Assembly: GCA_966250335.1 (NCBI GenBank)
Contig: CBINGZ010000019.1
Span: forward strand, 25,252 to 89,251
From: OLB7 sp966250335
Lineage (GTDB): Bacteria > Bacteroidota > Ignavibacteria > OLB7
Reading direction: 5' to 3'
Length of the DNA: 64,000 nucleotides
Part shown: positions 21,145-29,333 of the stretch, piece by piece
Numbering within the stretch: position 1 is the first letter of the stretch
Layout of the letters: each line of letters opens with the position of its first letter
Program-made: the position numbers and the translations under genes
Notes under the pieces: generated by a model
The model's input: the letters and a program-made list of their open reading frames with translations, nothing else
Databases searched by the model: none
Told to the model about the DNA's origin: nothing

Positions 21145-24100
21145 ATGCGTAATCGGTATTGGTTGGTAGGGATGAAGGTGCTGGCGGTTCTAGCACTTCT
21201 GACCGTAGCTTCGAGCCAGAGCTTCGGACAGGGGCTGAACCGGAAGCATCTCCCCACAATTACCCTGCAAAAGTGGACCGGCGATCCCAGAGGCGTCCTT
21301 GCACGAGACACCCACTTCGTGTCGGAGCCCGGGCCTGGCGAGAAGCGCTACCTGCTTCTGCCGGTCTTCATGAAGAACTGCCTTGATACGGCGTACGATC
21401 CGGTGACCGGTTACCCCGGCGAGCGGATCTACAGCTTCCGTTTCAAGCTCCAGTACAACAGAACGCTCATCAGGGCGATCGGCGTCCAGAAGCGCGGCCA
21501 GTTCCCGAATGACACGGAACAGGTTGCCGCTCGCGATTTCAACATCAGCTGGGACGTCGACGATGATGCCACATACAAGGCGTCGACGGTAGGCGCCAAC
21601 TCGGCCAACGGCCAGCGCATCATGGTGACCGGCAGCTCCTCCATTCCGCTGCCGCTTCCGAACCTTCCCAACACCCCTCCGGGCTCGAAGGGTTGCCAGT
21701 GGAAGGATACGGTTCCGATGCTCTATGTTCTCTTTGAAGTGGTCGGCACCTCGCAGGGTGGCACCTCGGGCGCCAACAGCGACCAGGTCATCCTGACGCT
21801 CGACTCGCTCCGGTTCAACGAGTACGCTCCGGCGAACGTGACCCAGGAGATGATCAACAAGGGCTTCGATCTCTTCCAGGAGGGTGTTGCTCCGACCCGT
21901 ATCATCGACCCGAACACGGGCAGGCCGTTCATCCCGAACAGCTACGGCACCTCGATCGTGACGATCACGCCGCAGCCTCGTATCGATCTGCTGCCTCCCA
22001 GCCAGGTTGTCCGAGTCAACAACGATGCTTCGAACTATGAACTTCTCTTCCCATTACAGACTCAGTACGGTAATCCGAACAGAATCTTCCGGAATATCCT
22101 GCTCGTGAACGGTGTTGCCGGGACGAGGCTCCGCAACGTAACGGTGGAGACCGACCAGGCATGGCTCCGTATCGACACGGCAGATCCGAACGTCCAGCCG
22201 GGCGTCGGCGCCGGCGGCACGAACCCCGGCGACCGCGGCATGTTCATCCGTAACGTGCCGAACCAGCTCAACTTCAACGTGATCGCCAACCCGTCGCTTC
22301 TGCCGACGAGCCCTGACGGCTCGGGCTATGCGACGCCGGGCATCTACACCGGATATATCACGCTCCGCTCGGTCGACGCTCTCAACAGCGCCGTTCGTCT
22401 GCGCGTGGTTCTGATCGTGAACCGCAACCCGCTCGAGTCGGCGATGGACCTCTCGCAGGAGCCGACGCAGACCCGCGGCATCCGCCTGCTGGTCCGCAAT
22501 TCCGCTCCGAACCCGGATACGACCTATCTGACGTTCGGCACCGGCAAGGGCGCTTCCGACGACATCGACACGCTCTTCGGTGAGACCGAGGCTACCGCCT
22601 ATCCGAGCCAGAGCATCTTCTTCGCTCGCTGGTTCCCGCCGCGCATGGTCGACAGCGCAGCGGCTGCAGGCGGCCAGTTCAACGGTCTGATCGACACGCG
22701 CGGGCTTCCGCCGCTGCCGACCAACCCGTCGTTCAACCGTCCGAGCCTTGATATCCGGAACTATCGTACCGACACGACGCTCGTCTACTGCGCCCAGTTC
22801 GGCGCCGGCGCGCCGCAGAACTACCCGATCGTGATCGAGTACGATACCCGCGACTTCCCGGTCGACGCGCAGCTCTTCATCCGTGACAACGTCAACGGCA
22901 CGATCTTCAACACCGATATGCGTGGCTCCACGCAGACCGGCAGCACGACCCGCACGTTCGTGATCCGCGATCCGAACATCACCGGGTTCTGCATCGAATA
23001 CACGCTGCCGTCGGTGATTACGACGGCTGAGGTGGTCGCTAAGGGCTGGAATCTGGTTTCGATTCCGGTGAAGCCTTCGAACCCGAACACGGGTGTTGTG
23101 TTCCCGAACGCCTCGTCCGGCAAGCCGGTGACGTTCACCAGCAATCAGTGGCAGGAAGTCGACACGGTGTCGGCAGGTATCGGTTACTTCGTGAAGTACA
23201 GCGAGACTCTCGATCGCACGATCTCGGGTGTTCCGGTGAAGCGCATCGACAAGGATCTGCCGCTCTACATCACCGTGAAGGTCTTCCGCGGCTGGAACAC
23301 GGTGGGCGCCCTCGCGGTGCCGACGACGACCGACCCGGCCTACATGTACTTCAAGCCGATCAACACGTCGCAGGGAACGCCGAACCGTAACGGCGAAGTC
23401 TACAGCTACAAGCCGCAGCGCGGTTACGAGCAGACGTCGCAGATCCTCCCGGGCCTGGGTTACTGGGTGAAGGTCGATCGTGACGGCTACTATACCCTCT
23501 ATCCGCCCGCAAGCGAACTGCTCGGCGGCGGCAAGACGGCTGTGAAGGCTGCCGACTACATGAGCCTCTCGCAGCTCAGCCTGAGCGACGACGCCCAGCG
23601 CAGCAGCACGGTCTACTTCGGCCGCAACGGAGCGATCGACAACGGTCGCTACGAGCTGCCGCCGGTTCCGGGTCCGTCGCTCTTCGACGTCCGTTTCAAC
23701 AACAACGGCTTCGTGAGCGCTGCCGGTGAAGTCGACGGATCGCACACGGTCAACTTCCAGGGCGTCGACTACCCGGTCGTCCTCTCGGTCACGAACCCGG
23801 ATGCGAGCTACATCGTCACCGATGCGGCAACGGGCAAGGTGCTCGGTACGTTCGAGCAGGGCAAGGCAGGCTCCATCCGGATCACCGATCCGATGGTGAA
23901 GTCGGTGAAGCTCGGCGGCGTCGCCGTCAGCTCGATGAACCTGGGCGCAGCCTTCCCGAACCCGACGACCGACGCCGTGAACTTCGAGTTCAACGTCCCG
24001 ACGGAGCAGCAGGTCTCGATCGTCCTCCTCAACTCTCTGGGAGATGAGGTTGCCGTCCTCTTCAACGAGACGGCCAAGGGCGCGAACCGCATCGAGTTCG

Positions 24101-24192
24101 AGACGGTCGGTATCCCGTCCGGCACCTACTTCTACAAGATGACGACCGCTGATGGATTCTCGCAGATCCGTCAGGTTGTGATCGCGAAGTAA
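21145..24192 (+). CDS. Large T9SS-secreted protein with cohesin-like and BACON-like domains
   Basis: The 1015-residue protein has a signal peptide (about 1-29, ending SQSFGQ). An N-terminal cohesin-like sandwich follows (about 60-260; YSFRFKLQYNRTLIRAIGV). Then comes a BACON/Ig-like pair (about 285-430) with the signature VETDQAWLRID and TPGIYTGYITLRSVDALNSA. Residues about 625-800 contain two repeats of an element seen in Chlorobiota secreted proteins, KGWNLVSIPVKP...GIGYFVKY and RGWNTVGAL...GLGYWVKV. The last ~85 residues (NLGAAFPNPTTDAV, LLNSLGDEVAVLFN, SGTYFYKMTT) are a T9SS sorting domain. 'aaggag' lies upstream of the start. It closes the tight cluster with the two genes before it; a perfect hairpin follows. 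Likely structural or adhesive surface protein. Confidence 0.9.
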   Translation: MRNRYWLVGMKVLAVLALLTVASSQSFGQGLNRKHLPTITLQKWTGDPRGVLARDTHFVSEPGPGEKRYLLLPVFMKNCLDTAYDPVTGYPGERIYSFRFKLQYNRTLIRAIGVQKRGQFPNDTEQVAARDFNISWDVDDDATYKASTVGANSANGQRIMVTGSSSIPLPLPNLPNTPPGSKGCQWKDTVPMLYVLFEVVGTSQGGTSGANSDQVILTLDSLRFNEYAPANVTQEMINKGFDLFQEGVAPTRIIDPNTGRPFIPNSYGTSIVTITPQPRIDLLPPSQVVRVNNDASNYELLFPLQTQYGNPNRIFRNILLVNGVAGTRLRNVTVETDQAWLRIDTADPNVQPGVGAGGTNPGDRGMFIRNVPNQLNFNVIANPSLLPTSPDGSGYATPGIYTGYITLRSVDALNSAVRLRVVLIVNRNPLESAMDLSQEPTQTRGIRLLVRNSAPNPDTTYLTFGTGKGASDDIDTLFGETEATAYPSQSIFFARWFPPRMVDSAAAAGGQFNGLIDTRGLPPLPTNPSFNRPSLDIRNYRTDTTLVYCAQFGAGAPQNYPIVIEYDTRDFPVDAQLFIRDNVNGTIFNTDMRGSTQTGSTTRTFVIRDPNITGFCIEYTLPSVITTAEVVAKGWNLVSIPVKPSNPNTGVVFPNASSGKPVTFTSNQWQEVDTVSAGIGYFVKYSETLDRTISGVPVKRIDKDLPLYITVKVFRGWNTVGALAVPTTTDPAYMYFKPINTSQGTPNRNGEVYSYKPQRGYEQTSQILPGLGYWVKVDRDGYYTLYPPASELLGGGKTAVKAADYMSLSQLSLSDDAQRSSTVYFGRNGAIDNGRYELPPVPGPSLFDVRFNNNGFVSAAGEVDGSHTVNFQGVDYPVVLSVTNPDASYIVTDAATGKVLGTFEQGKAGSIRITDPMVKSVKLGGVAVSSMNLGAAFPNPTTDAVNFEFNVPTEQQVSIVLLNSLGDEVAVLFNETAKGANRIEFETVGIPSGTYFYKMTTADGFSQIRQVVIAK

Positions 24193-24232
24193 GCCAAGGA
24201 CACAGCCCGCTCCAGGCGGGTCGCCATAAGCA

Positions 24233-24263
24233 ACGGGCGGACTCTGCGAAAGAGTCCGCCCGT
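24233..24263 (+). terminator. Perfect hairpin, probable terminator of the T9SS cargo cluster
   Basis: ACGGGCGGACTCT (24233-24245) and AGAGTCCGCCCGT (24251-24263) form a 13-bp perfect stem with the loop GCGAA. It lies 41 nt after the stop codon; no T run follows. Confidence 0.75.
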
Positions 24264-24331
24264 GTGCGTTCTGAACCATGGATGGAAGGATCGATTTGAG
24301 AACGTTGTTCATTACCTGGAGGAAATCAACC

Positions 24332-25141
24332 ATGCATAGATGGATAGGCCTTATCGGGATGCTGCTGCTCCTCTGCGGTGCGGCAAAAGCCCAGGATATC
24401 AGAATTGTCGACTCGATCTACTTCAGAAGTGAGGTGCAGAGCGACGGCGGGCGGTATCTGCCGTTCGGAGTCGGCTCGATATACACTGATGGTGTAGATC
24501 CCGGCACGCGCGATTTCGAGGTCCCCTTTGCTCCTCCCAGTGGACTCTACGCGTTGATGATAAAGGATGATGGCGCTTATTACGAAGGCGACCTTCGGGC
24601 TGTGCCCGACAGCGTGAGCGAGGAGGGAGCCAAACGGTTCTCGCTGACCTACAAGGTCCATTTACAGCGAGGGGCAGGACGTAAGATCATCATCGACTTC
24701 GTCAGACCTTTTGCTCCGGGAATCGATTCCGTCAACATGCGGGATCTGCTGACCGGGACACTCTTCAACCGTACGTTCCTGACGGGCGTCAGCGAGGATA
24801 CGCTTCATGTGGAGGGGATCACTCAGTTGCAGGTGACGGTGTACTATAATCTACAGCCGTCGTCGGTCGACTATGTGAGCGAAGGGTTGAATGCGGGAAG
24901 ATTGGCTCCGAATCCCGTATCTCTTCAGGAAGGTATCCGATACAGTGGGGAACTTCCTCGTGGAGCGGTGTTGATTATCAACGACCTGGCAGGGCAGACA
25001 GTCGCAACGATCGACCTTGCTGAAACATCGGCGAATGGGATAATTCGATTGCCTTCGATGGCTCCTTCAGTCTATTTCTGCATGTTCGTGGACGATCAGG
25101 GGAGAGTGATAGATCGGGAGTCCATTATCGTAAATCCCTGA
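24332..25141 (+). CDS. Secreted protein with C-terminal T9SS-like domain
   Basis: The 269-residue protein has a signal peptide (about 1-20, IGLIGMLLLLCGAAKA then Q). The body is beta-rich without a recognised fold. The last ~80 residues begin RLAPNPVSLQEG and contain VLIINDLAGQTVATI and SVYFCMFV, matching the strand plan of a type IX sorting domain, with APNPV at its start. ATG 24332 follows GGAGG (24319-24323); the in-frame ATG at 24278 has no signal sequence. It follows the terminator hairpin of the upstream cluster, so it may have its own promoter. Role unknown. Confidence 0.82.
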   Translation: MHRWIGLIGMLLLLCGAAKAQDIRIVDSIYFRSEVQSDGGRYLPFGVGSIYTDGVDPGTRDFEVPFAPPSGLYALMIKDDGAYYEGDLRAVPDSVSEEGAKRFSLTYKVHLQRGAGRKIIIDFVRPFAPGIDSVNMRDLLTGTLFNRTFLTGVSEDTLHVEGITQLQVTVYYNLQPSSVDYVSEGLNAGRLAPNPVSLQEGIRYSGELPRGAVLIINDLAGQTVATIDLAETSANGIIRLPSMAPSVYFCMFVDDQGRVIDRESIIVNP

Positions 25142-25172
25142 GCTCACTATGTGATAGTTGGGGAGGTCCGTT

Positions 25173-25709
25173 GTGGAAGTGATAAGTCGGTTTGACGAGA
25201 ATACTCTGCCGGACACAGCGGCTGAAAGGGCGTCGGCATTGATCAGAGATGCCGACGCCCTTTATTATTCTGATATTCGCCGTGGTCTGGCCCTGGCAAC
25301 GGAAGCGCTCGAGATTGCTACTGCCACCCAGTTGCCCAATCTTGCGGCAGAGGCGTGAAGATTGCTCGGCAACATCAAAAGCTATCTGGGAGATCACGAT
25401 GAAGCATATATCGCACTCTGCAACTCCCTACGACTGTTCGAGGACATAGGTGATCGTAGAAGAGCGGCGCTTGTCGAGGCCCTGTTAATATCATTTCAGG
25501 TTCCTCCGGAGAAGTATGGAGAGACACAACGTAAACTTGTTGCAATTCCAGAGCTTCTGGAAGATTCGGAAAGTGTCCAGGTGCTTATTCCCACGGTGCA
25601 AGGGTATGCCATGCCGAAATATGACGATAGGTCAAACATCCACCGATGTATACGATGCCTTGGACAACGAGTAGTCTTAACAGAAAAGATCGATGAATAT
25701 CATACGTGA
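25173..25709 (+). pseudogene. Broken TPR protein (in-frame TGA), relative of the TPR-HTH regulator
   Basis: GTG 25173, behind GGGAGG, opens a frame encoding MEVISRFDENTLPDT and TPR helices (IRRGLALATEALEIATA). It stops at TGA 25356-25358. The same frame then continues without shift as RLLGNIKSYLGDHDEAYIAL and LRLFEDIGDRRRAAL to 25709, exactly where a TPR repeat should run on. The residues resemble the first ~110 of the intact TPR-HTH regulator at 47997. The last ~35 codons look degenerate, base composition drops, and no HTH domain is found. I read it as the decayed 5' part of a paralogous regulator with a nonsense mutation. TGA readthrough is less likely. An ORF at 25693-25884 is probably noise. 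Confidence 0.65.
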
Positions 25710-26059
25710 GTGGCTGAATAAAGTATTTATGAGAATGTATAAAGTGCCTATTATTAAACTTCCTCCATTCGATCAGATGGTTAGATTGTTAAGGGATGTC
25801 AGAAATGTTCATATCTCATCTGAAACTTTGATGAGAGCAGTCGAAACCCATAGCTGGCGCTCAGACGGCCGACAACAACTATGATGAAGCAGATAACTGA
25901 AGGCCGATCCGATCCAGGTTCCAGAGGCGTGTCTTCTCTCACCAATACCCTCTTATAGCCTTACCGCTTACTATCCTACTTCCGCGCCGGTGAATCGCAG
26001 CTTCCATAACAGCCTCCCCATCTCCACTCATAAAGATCATACCGGCACATAATCCCGGA

Positions 26060-26090
26060 TTGCCCCACTCCCCCCGTTCCCTTACTTTTG
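26060..26090 (+). promoter_or_regulatory. Promoter TTG-N20-TACTTTTG with almost no leader
   Basis: TTG at 26060-26062 and TACTTTTG at 26083-26090 match the Bacteroidota consensus well. The ATG of the next gene is at 26095, only 4 nt after the box, implying a leaderless or nearly leaderless mRNA. Confidence 0.55.
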
Positions 26091-26094
26091 TCTC

Positions 26095-26670
26095 ATGATA
26101 AGACACATTCTCCCCGCACTCCTCATCTCCCTCCTCGCCGCCTGCGGCTCCGACGGCGATTGGGTGACCCATCAGGATGCCGAGGGGCGTTACTCCGCCG
26201 TCTTCCCGGATGAATCCGAGGAACAGGAGTCCAGGGCATCCCTCCAGGTCCTCATCCCCTCCTACGGACTCAAGGAGACCAACCGGGGGACCGTGGAGAA
26301 AGCCAGGCTCAAAGGTCGCGACAGAGTCGCCTGGGAGGATGGAAGGTCGTACAGCGTGGTCTACAACGATATCCCCAGGGAGAGAGTATCCCTCGACTCC
26401 GCCGAGATCGAGAGCTTTCTCAACAGGACGTGCGAGTCCACCGTGTCGGGCTCCTCGGGAACACTCCTTTCGATGGCGAAGATCTCGCAGCAGGGGCATC
26501 CGGGACGCGAGATGTTCATCAGGCTGACGCAGCAGGATGCGATCATCCGGATGCGGATCATCCTTGCGGACTTCCGTGTCTACTACGTCTACTCGGGAGC
26601 ACACGTCAGCAACCGGTCGCCGGAGAACGACAGCATCTTCTTCAACTGGTTCAAGCTGAAGGAAGGCTAA
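26095..26670 (+). CDS. Lipoprotein of unknown function
   Basis: The 191-residue product has the lipobox LLAAC (Cys17) after a hydrophobic stretch, so it should be a lipoprotein. The mature part has an alternating strand and helix plan. YSAVFPDESEEQ near residue 33 and FLNRTCESTVS, RVYYVYSGAHV and SIFFNWFKL later resemble PsbP/DcrB-like domains, where FP..P and a final SF.. helix are typical. That assignment is tentative. The gene has its own promoter and no tight neighbours. No Shine-Dalgarno is seen before the start. Confidence 0.82.
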   Translation: MIRHILPALLISLLAACGSDGDWVTHQDAEGRYSAVFPDESEEQESRASLQVLIPSYGLKETNRGTVEKARLKGRDRVAWEDGRSYSVVYNDIPRERVSLDSAEIESFLNRTCESTVSGSSGTLLSMAKISQQGHPGREMFIRLTQQDAIIRMRIILADFRVYYVYSGAHVSNRSPENDSIFFNWFKLKEG

Positions 26671-26853
26671 ACCGTTCCCTCCCCGCCGCGTCAGTTCCGG
26701 CGATCGATCGGGCGGCGTCGAACCTCTTCGAACCCAGTTTTCGTCTGGTGCGGCCCGATCACATCAGCTATCTTCACACGATTGCGGGTCGGTCCTCGTC
26801 TACGACCGGTAACCTCTCAATTGAACGTCCAACCGACTTCCCGACAGAAGATC

Positions 26854-27369
26854 ATGAAACGAACCCTGCTTCTTGCCGCCCTGTTCGCGTTCCTCGGCCT
26901 GGGGGCTTCATCCCTTTCGGCGCAGAATCTCACCAAGCTCACGAACCTGCTGGCGACCCCCGACGGCGCCCAGAAGTCCGCCGCGCAGCTCGGCGCCGGG
27001 AAGGTGACGATCGTCAGCTTCTGGGCCACCTGGTGCGTGCCGTGCAAGCAGGAGATGAGCGCCATCCATCCGATCTACGACAAACTGAAGGCGAACGGCG
27101 TGGAGTATATCGCCGTCTCCATCGATAACACCAAGACCATGTCGAAGGTCGGTTCCTTCATCACCTCGAAGGGCTATAACTTCCCGGTGCTTCTCGACCC
27201 GAACAGCGAGCTCTTCCGCTCGGTGAACGGCACCCAGGTTCCCTACACCCTCGTCTTCGGGGCCGACGGCAAGCTTGCCAGCAAGCACGACGGCTATCTG
27301 GCGGGGGATGAGGCGAAGCTGGAGAAGGAGGTCATGGAACTCGCCGCCAAAGCCAGGGAAACCAAGTAG
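26854..27369 (+). CDS. TlpA-like exported thioredoxin
   Basis: The 171-residue protein has a signal peptide (about 1-23, ending SLSAQ). Its thioredoxin fold carries the active site FWATWCVPCKQEM with Cys61 and Cys64. The cis-proline segment is GTQVPYTLVF, and strands VEYIAVSIDN and FPVLLD are typical of TlpA/ResA proteins. It should reduce or isomerise disulfides in the periplasm. A terminator follows. The next two genes encode a DUF6029-like barrel and an Omp28-like CxxC protein, suggesting a shared envelope thiol role. The upstream in-frame start at 26782 is rejected because it precedes the signal peptide. Confidence 0.93.
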   Translation: MKRTLLLAALFAFLGLGASSLSAQNLTKLTNLLATPDGAQKSAAQLGAGKVTIVSFWATWCVPCKQEMSAIHPIYDKLKANGVEYIAVSIDNTKTMSKVGSFITSKGYNFPVLLDPNSELFRSVNGTQVPYTLVFGADGKLASKHDGYLAGDEAKLEKEVMELAAKARETK

Positions 27370-27409
27370 CGAACCGGCCACCGCGCGGCCGCAAACCGAC
27401 ATCCCATTC

Positions 27410-27451
27410 ATACGCCGGAGTAGGATACCTGTCCCGCTCCGGCGTATTTTT
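27410..27451 (+). terminator. Rho-independent terminator after the TlpA-like gene
   Basis: ATACGCCGGAG (27410-27420) and CTCCGGCGTAT (27437-27447) are perfectly complementary and followed by TTTTG. The sequence TATTTTTG at 27445-27452 also fits the -7 promoter box, so the end of the terminator may overlap the promoter of the next gene. Confidence 0.9.
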
Positions 27452-27504
27452 GTATACTCGTTCCGGATGTGAACCCTCGATAACCTTTTCAACTACTGCA
27501 CAGC

Positions 27505-29223
27505 GTGGCCTACCGATTACTGCGCCGCGGCCTGATCGCCGCCGTGCCAACGATCTGCCTTCTCTCCGTCGGCCCCGTGTCGGCACAGGATACGGAGCCT
27601 TCCGGCCCGGAGGTCGACTACTCGATCTCCAACGAATTCCGCTACGGTATCGGTGAGCGATACGAAGGAGCGCTCCCCTACCGCAAGGAGTACCTGGAGA
27701 ATCTCTTCAACACCAGAGTCTATGTGGGGGACTTTACGCTCGGGTTCCGCGCGCAGATCGACAAGCCCCGTGAGTACGGTCGCGATACGATCGGCATCAA
27801 GGAATACTTCCTGGAGTTCCGGCGCGACGGCCTTACGGCGCGCGGCGGCAACTTCTACAGCATGCTCGGGCGCGGTCTGGTCTTCAACACGTTCGAGAGC
27901 CGGCCGATCGGCTACGATGCCCCGACGGAGGGGGTGAAACTGTCGTACGAAATCCCGGAGCTCACCGTGACCGGCTTCGGCGGTCTGATGGACTACGCCG
28001 ATATCCTGAGCACCACCCGGGTCGAGGAATACAGACTGCGGGCGATCTCCGGCGAGGTCCGTCCCGTACAGGGGCTGGGGGTCGGCAGCACCTATCTGGC
28101 GGCCAGCGGCCTGGCGCCGCGCGGCGGACCCGGCTTCCGCTTCCCGTTCGACGCCTATCTGCGCGAAGCCTATCTGAAGGGAACCTACGAGGGCTTTACC
28201 GGCTACCTGAACTACGCCGATAAACGGATGCAGCAGGATAGCGCCTCGCGCGCCGTGCCCGGCTCCACCGAGCATGGGAACGCCTGGTATGCCCTGCTCG
28301 GCTACAGCGGCGAGACCTTCGGGGTGACCGGGGAGTACAAGGATTACCGCTTCGATCTTACCACGCCCGATCGCCAGCAGTCGAGCGGCAGAGCCACCCG
28401 CGCGCTCCCGTTCCAGAACCCGCCGACCCTGGTGCCGGAATACGGTAAGACCCTGCTCGATAGAAACCCGCACGCCGTCGACTTCAGCGACGAGGTCGGC
28501 ATCCACCTGGAAGCGCTCGTCTACCCGACCGACGGGCTCGTGGTGACCGTTCTGGGAGCCGCCGCCAGCCGTCACAATGCCTGGGACCCCCTGTTCGTCT
28601 CGGGTGAAACGGAAATGGAGCGTGTCAACGAGCTCCCGAAGTCCTTTCCGGAGCTGAAGGATATTCGTTTCTCTCCGTACTGGGAGATCGCCACGCACGC
28701 GGAGTACGAGGTCGACGAGGAGATGTCGCTCGGGTTCGCGCTCCAGCGCCGCGACAACCGCGTCTACCGCGAAGGGGACGGCAACGGGATCGAAGGACAC
28801 TCGGAAGACTACACGGCGACGACCGCCATGCTGGAGTCGGAGATGTCGCTCGGCGGAACCGACAACCTCCACGCCATCCTCGAACTGCAGGATGTCTTCG
28901 ACTCCAAGAAGAAGACCAGCGGCATCGATTCGGCCGGGATCGCCCCCGACGACGGCAGGTACAACAACGTCCTGCTGACCGTCGAGTTCTCCCGCTCCCC
29001 CTCCTGGTCCGTCTACGGACGCTTCGAGTGGACGACCACCGAGACCGAGCAGGGTGGGAAGAGAATCTGGCCGGTCATCGGCGGAACATATCGTATTGGG
29101 AGAACCCACACGCTCGGCCTTCAGTACGGCGCCGAGCGCGCCGGCGTGGTCTGCACCGGCGGCGTCTGCCGGCTGGTGAACTCGTTCGAAGGGTTCCGGC
29201 TCTCGCTGGTCAGCAATCTCTGA
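27505..29223 (+). CDS. DUF6029-like outer-membrane beta-barrel protein
   Basis: The 572-residue protein starts at GTG and has a signal peptide (about 1-28, ending VSAQD). The remainder consists of many amphipathic strands with aromatic ends (FRYGIGERYEGAL, YVGDFTLGFRAQID, GGNFYSMLGRGLVFNTF, YEGFTGYLNYADKR, WSVYGRFEWTT, HTLGLQYGAERAG), as in a large outer-membrane barrel. The motif GNFY..LGRGL with a YD..EGV segment is characteristic, in my recollection, of DUF6029 proteins of Bacteroidota. A Cys pair (VVCTGGVCRLV) occurs near the C-terminus. The gene sits between two thioredoxin-fold proteins, and this TlpA/DUF6029/Omp28 neighbourhood is, as I recall, recurrent in Bacteroidota. Its function is unknown. 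Confidence 0.8.
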   Translation: MAYRLLRRGLIAAVPTICLLSVGPVSAQDTEPSGPEVDYSISNEFRYGIGERYEGALPYRKEYLENLFNTRVYVGDFTLGFRAQIDKPREYGRDTIGIKEYFLEFRRDGLTARGGNFYSMLGRGLVFNTFESRPIGYDAPTEGVKLSYEIPELTVTGFGGLMDYADILSTTRVEEYRLRAISGEVRPVQGLGVGSTYLAASGLAPRGGPGFRFPFDAYLREAYLKGTYEGFTGYLNYADKRMQQDSASRAVPGSTEHGNAWYALLGYSGETFGVTGEYKDYRFDLTTPDRQQSSGRATRALPFQNPPTLVPEYGKTLLDRNPHAVDFSDEVGIHLEALVYPTDGLVVTVLGAAASRHNAWDPLFVSGETEMERVNELPKSFPELKDIRFSPYWEIATHAEYEVDEEMSLGFALQRRDNRVYREGDGNGIEGHSEDYTATTAMLESEMSLGGTDNLHAILELQDVFDSKKKTSGIDSAGIAPDDGRYNNVLLTVEFSRSPSWSVYGRFEWTTTETEQGGKRIWPVIGGTYRIGRTHTLGLQYGAERAGVVCTGGVCRLVNSFEGFRLSLVSNL

Positions 29224-29333
29224 CGATCCTCCCGGGAGTTCCACGGGATCTTCCCGGGATTCCTCCGCCGCGCCCGGCTCCGCCCGGTCGCTTCTATCGG
29301 GGCGCATTCACTCATATCAGGTATCGATACATC

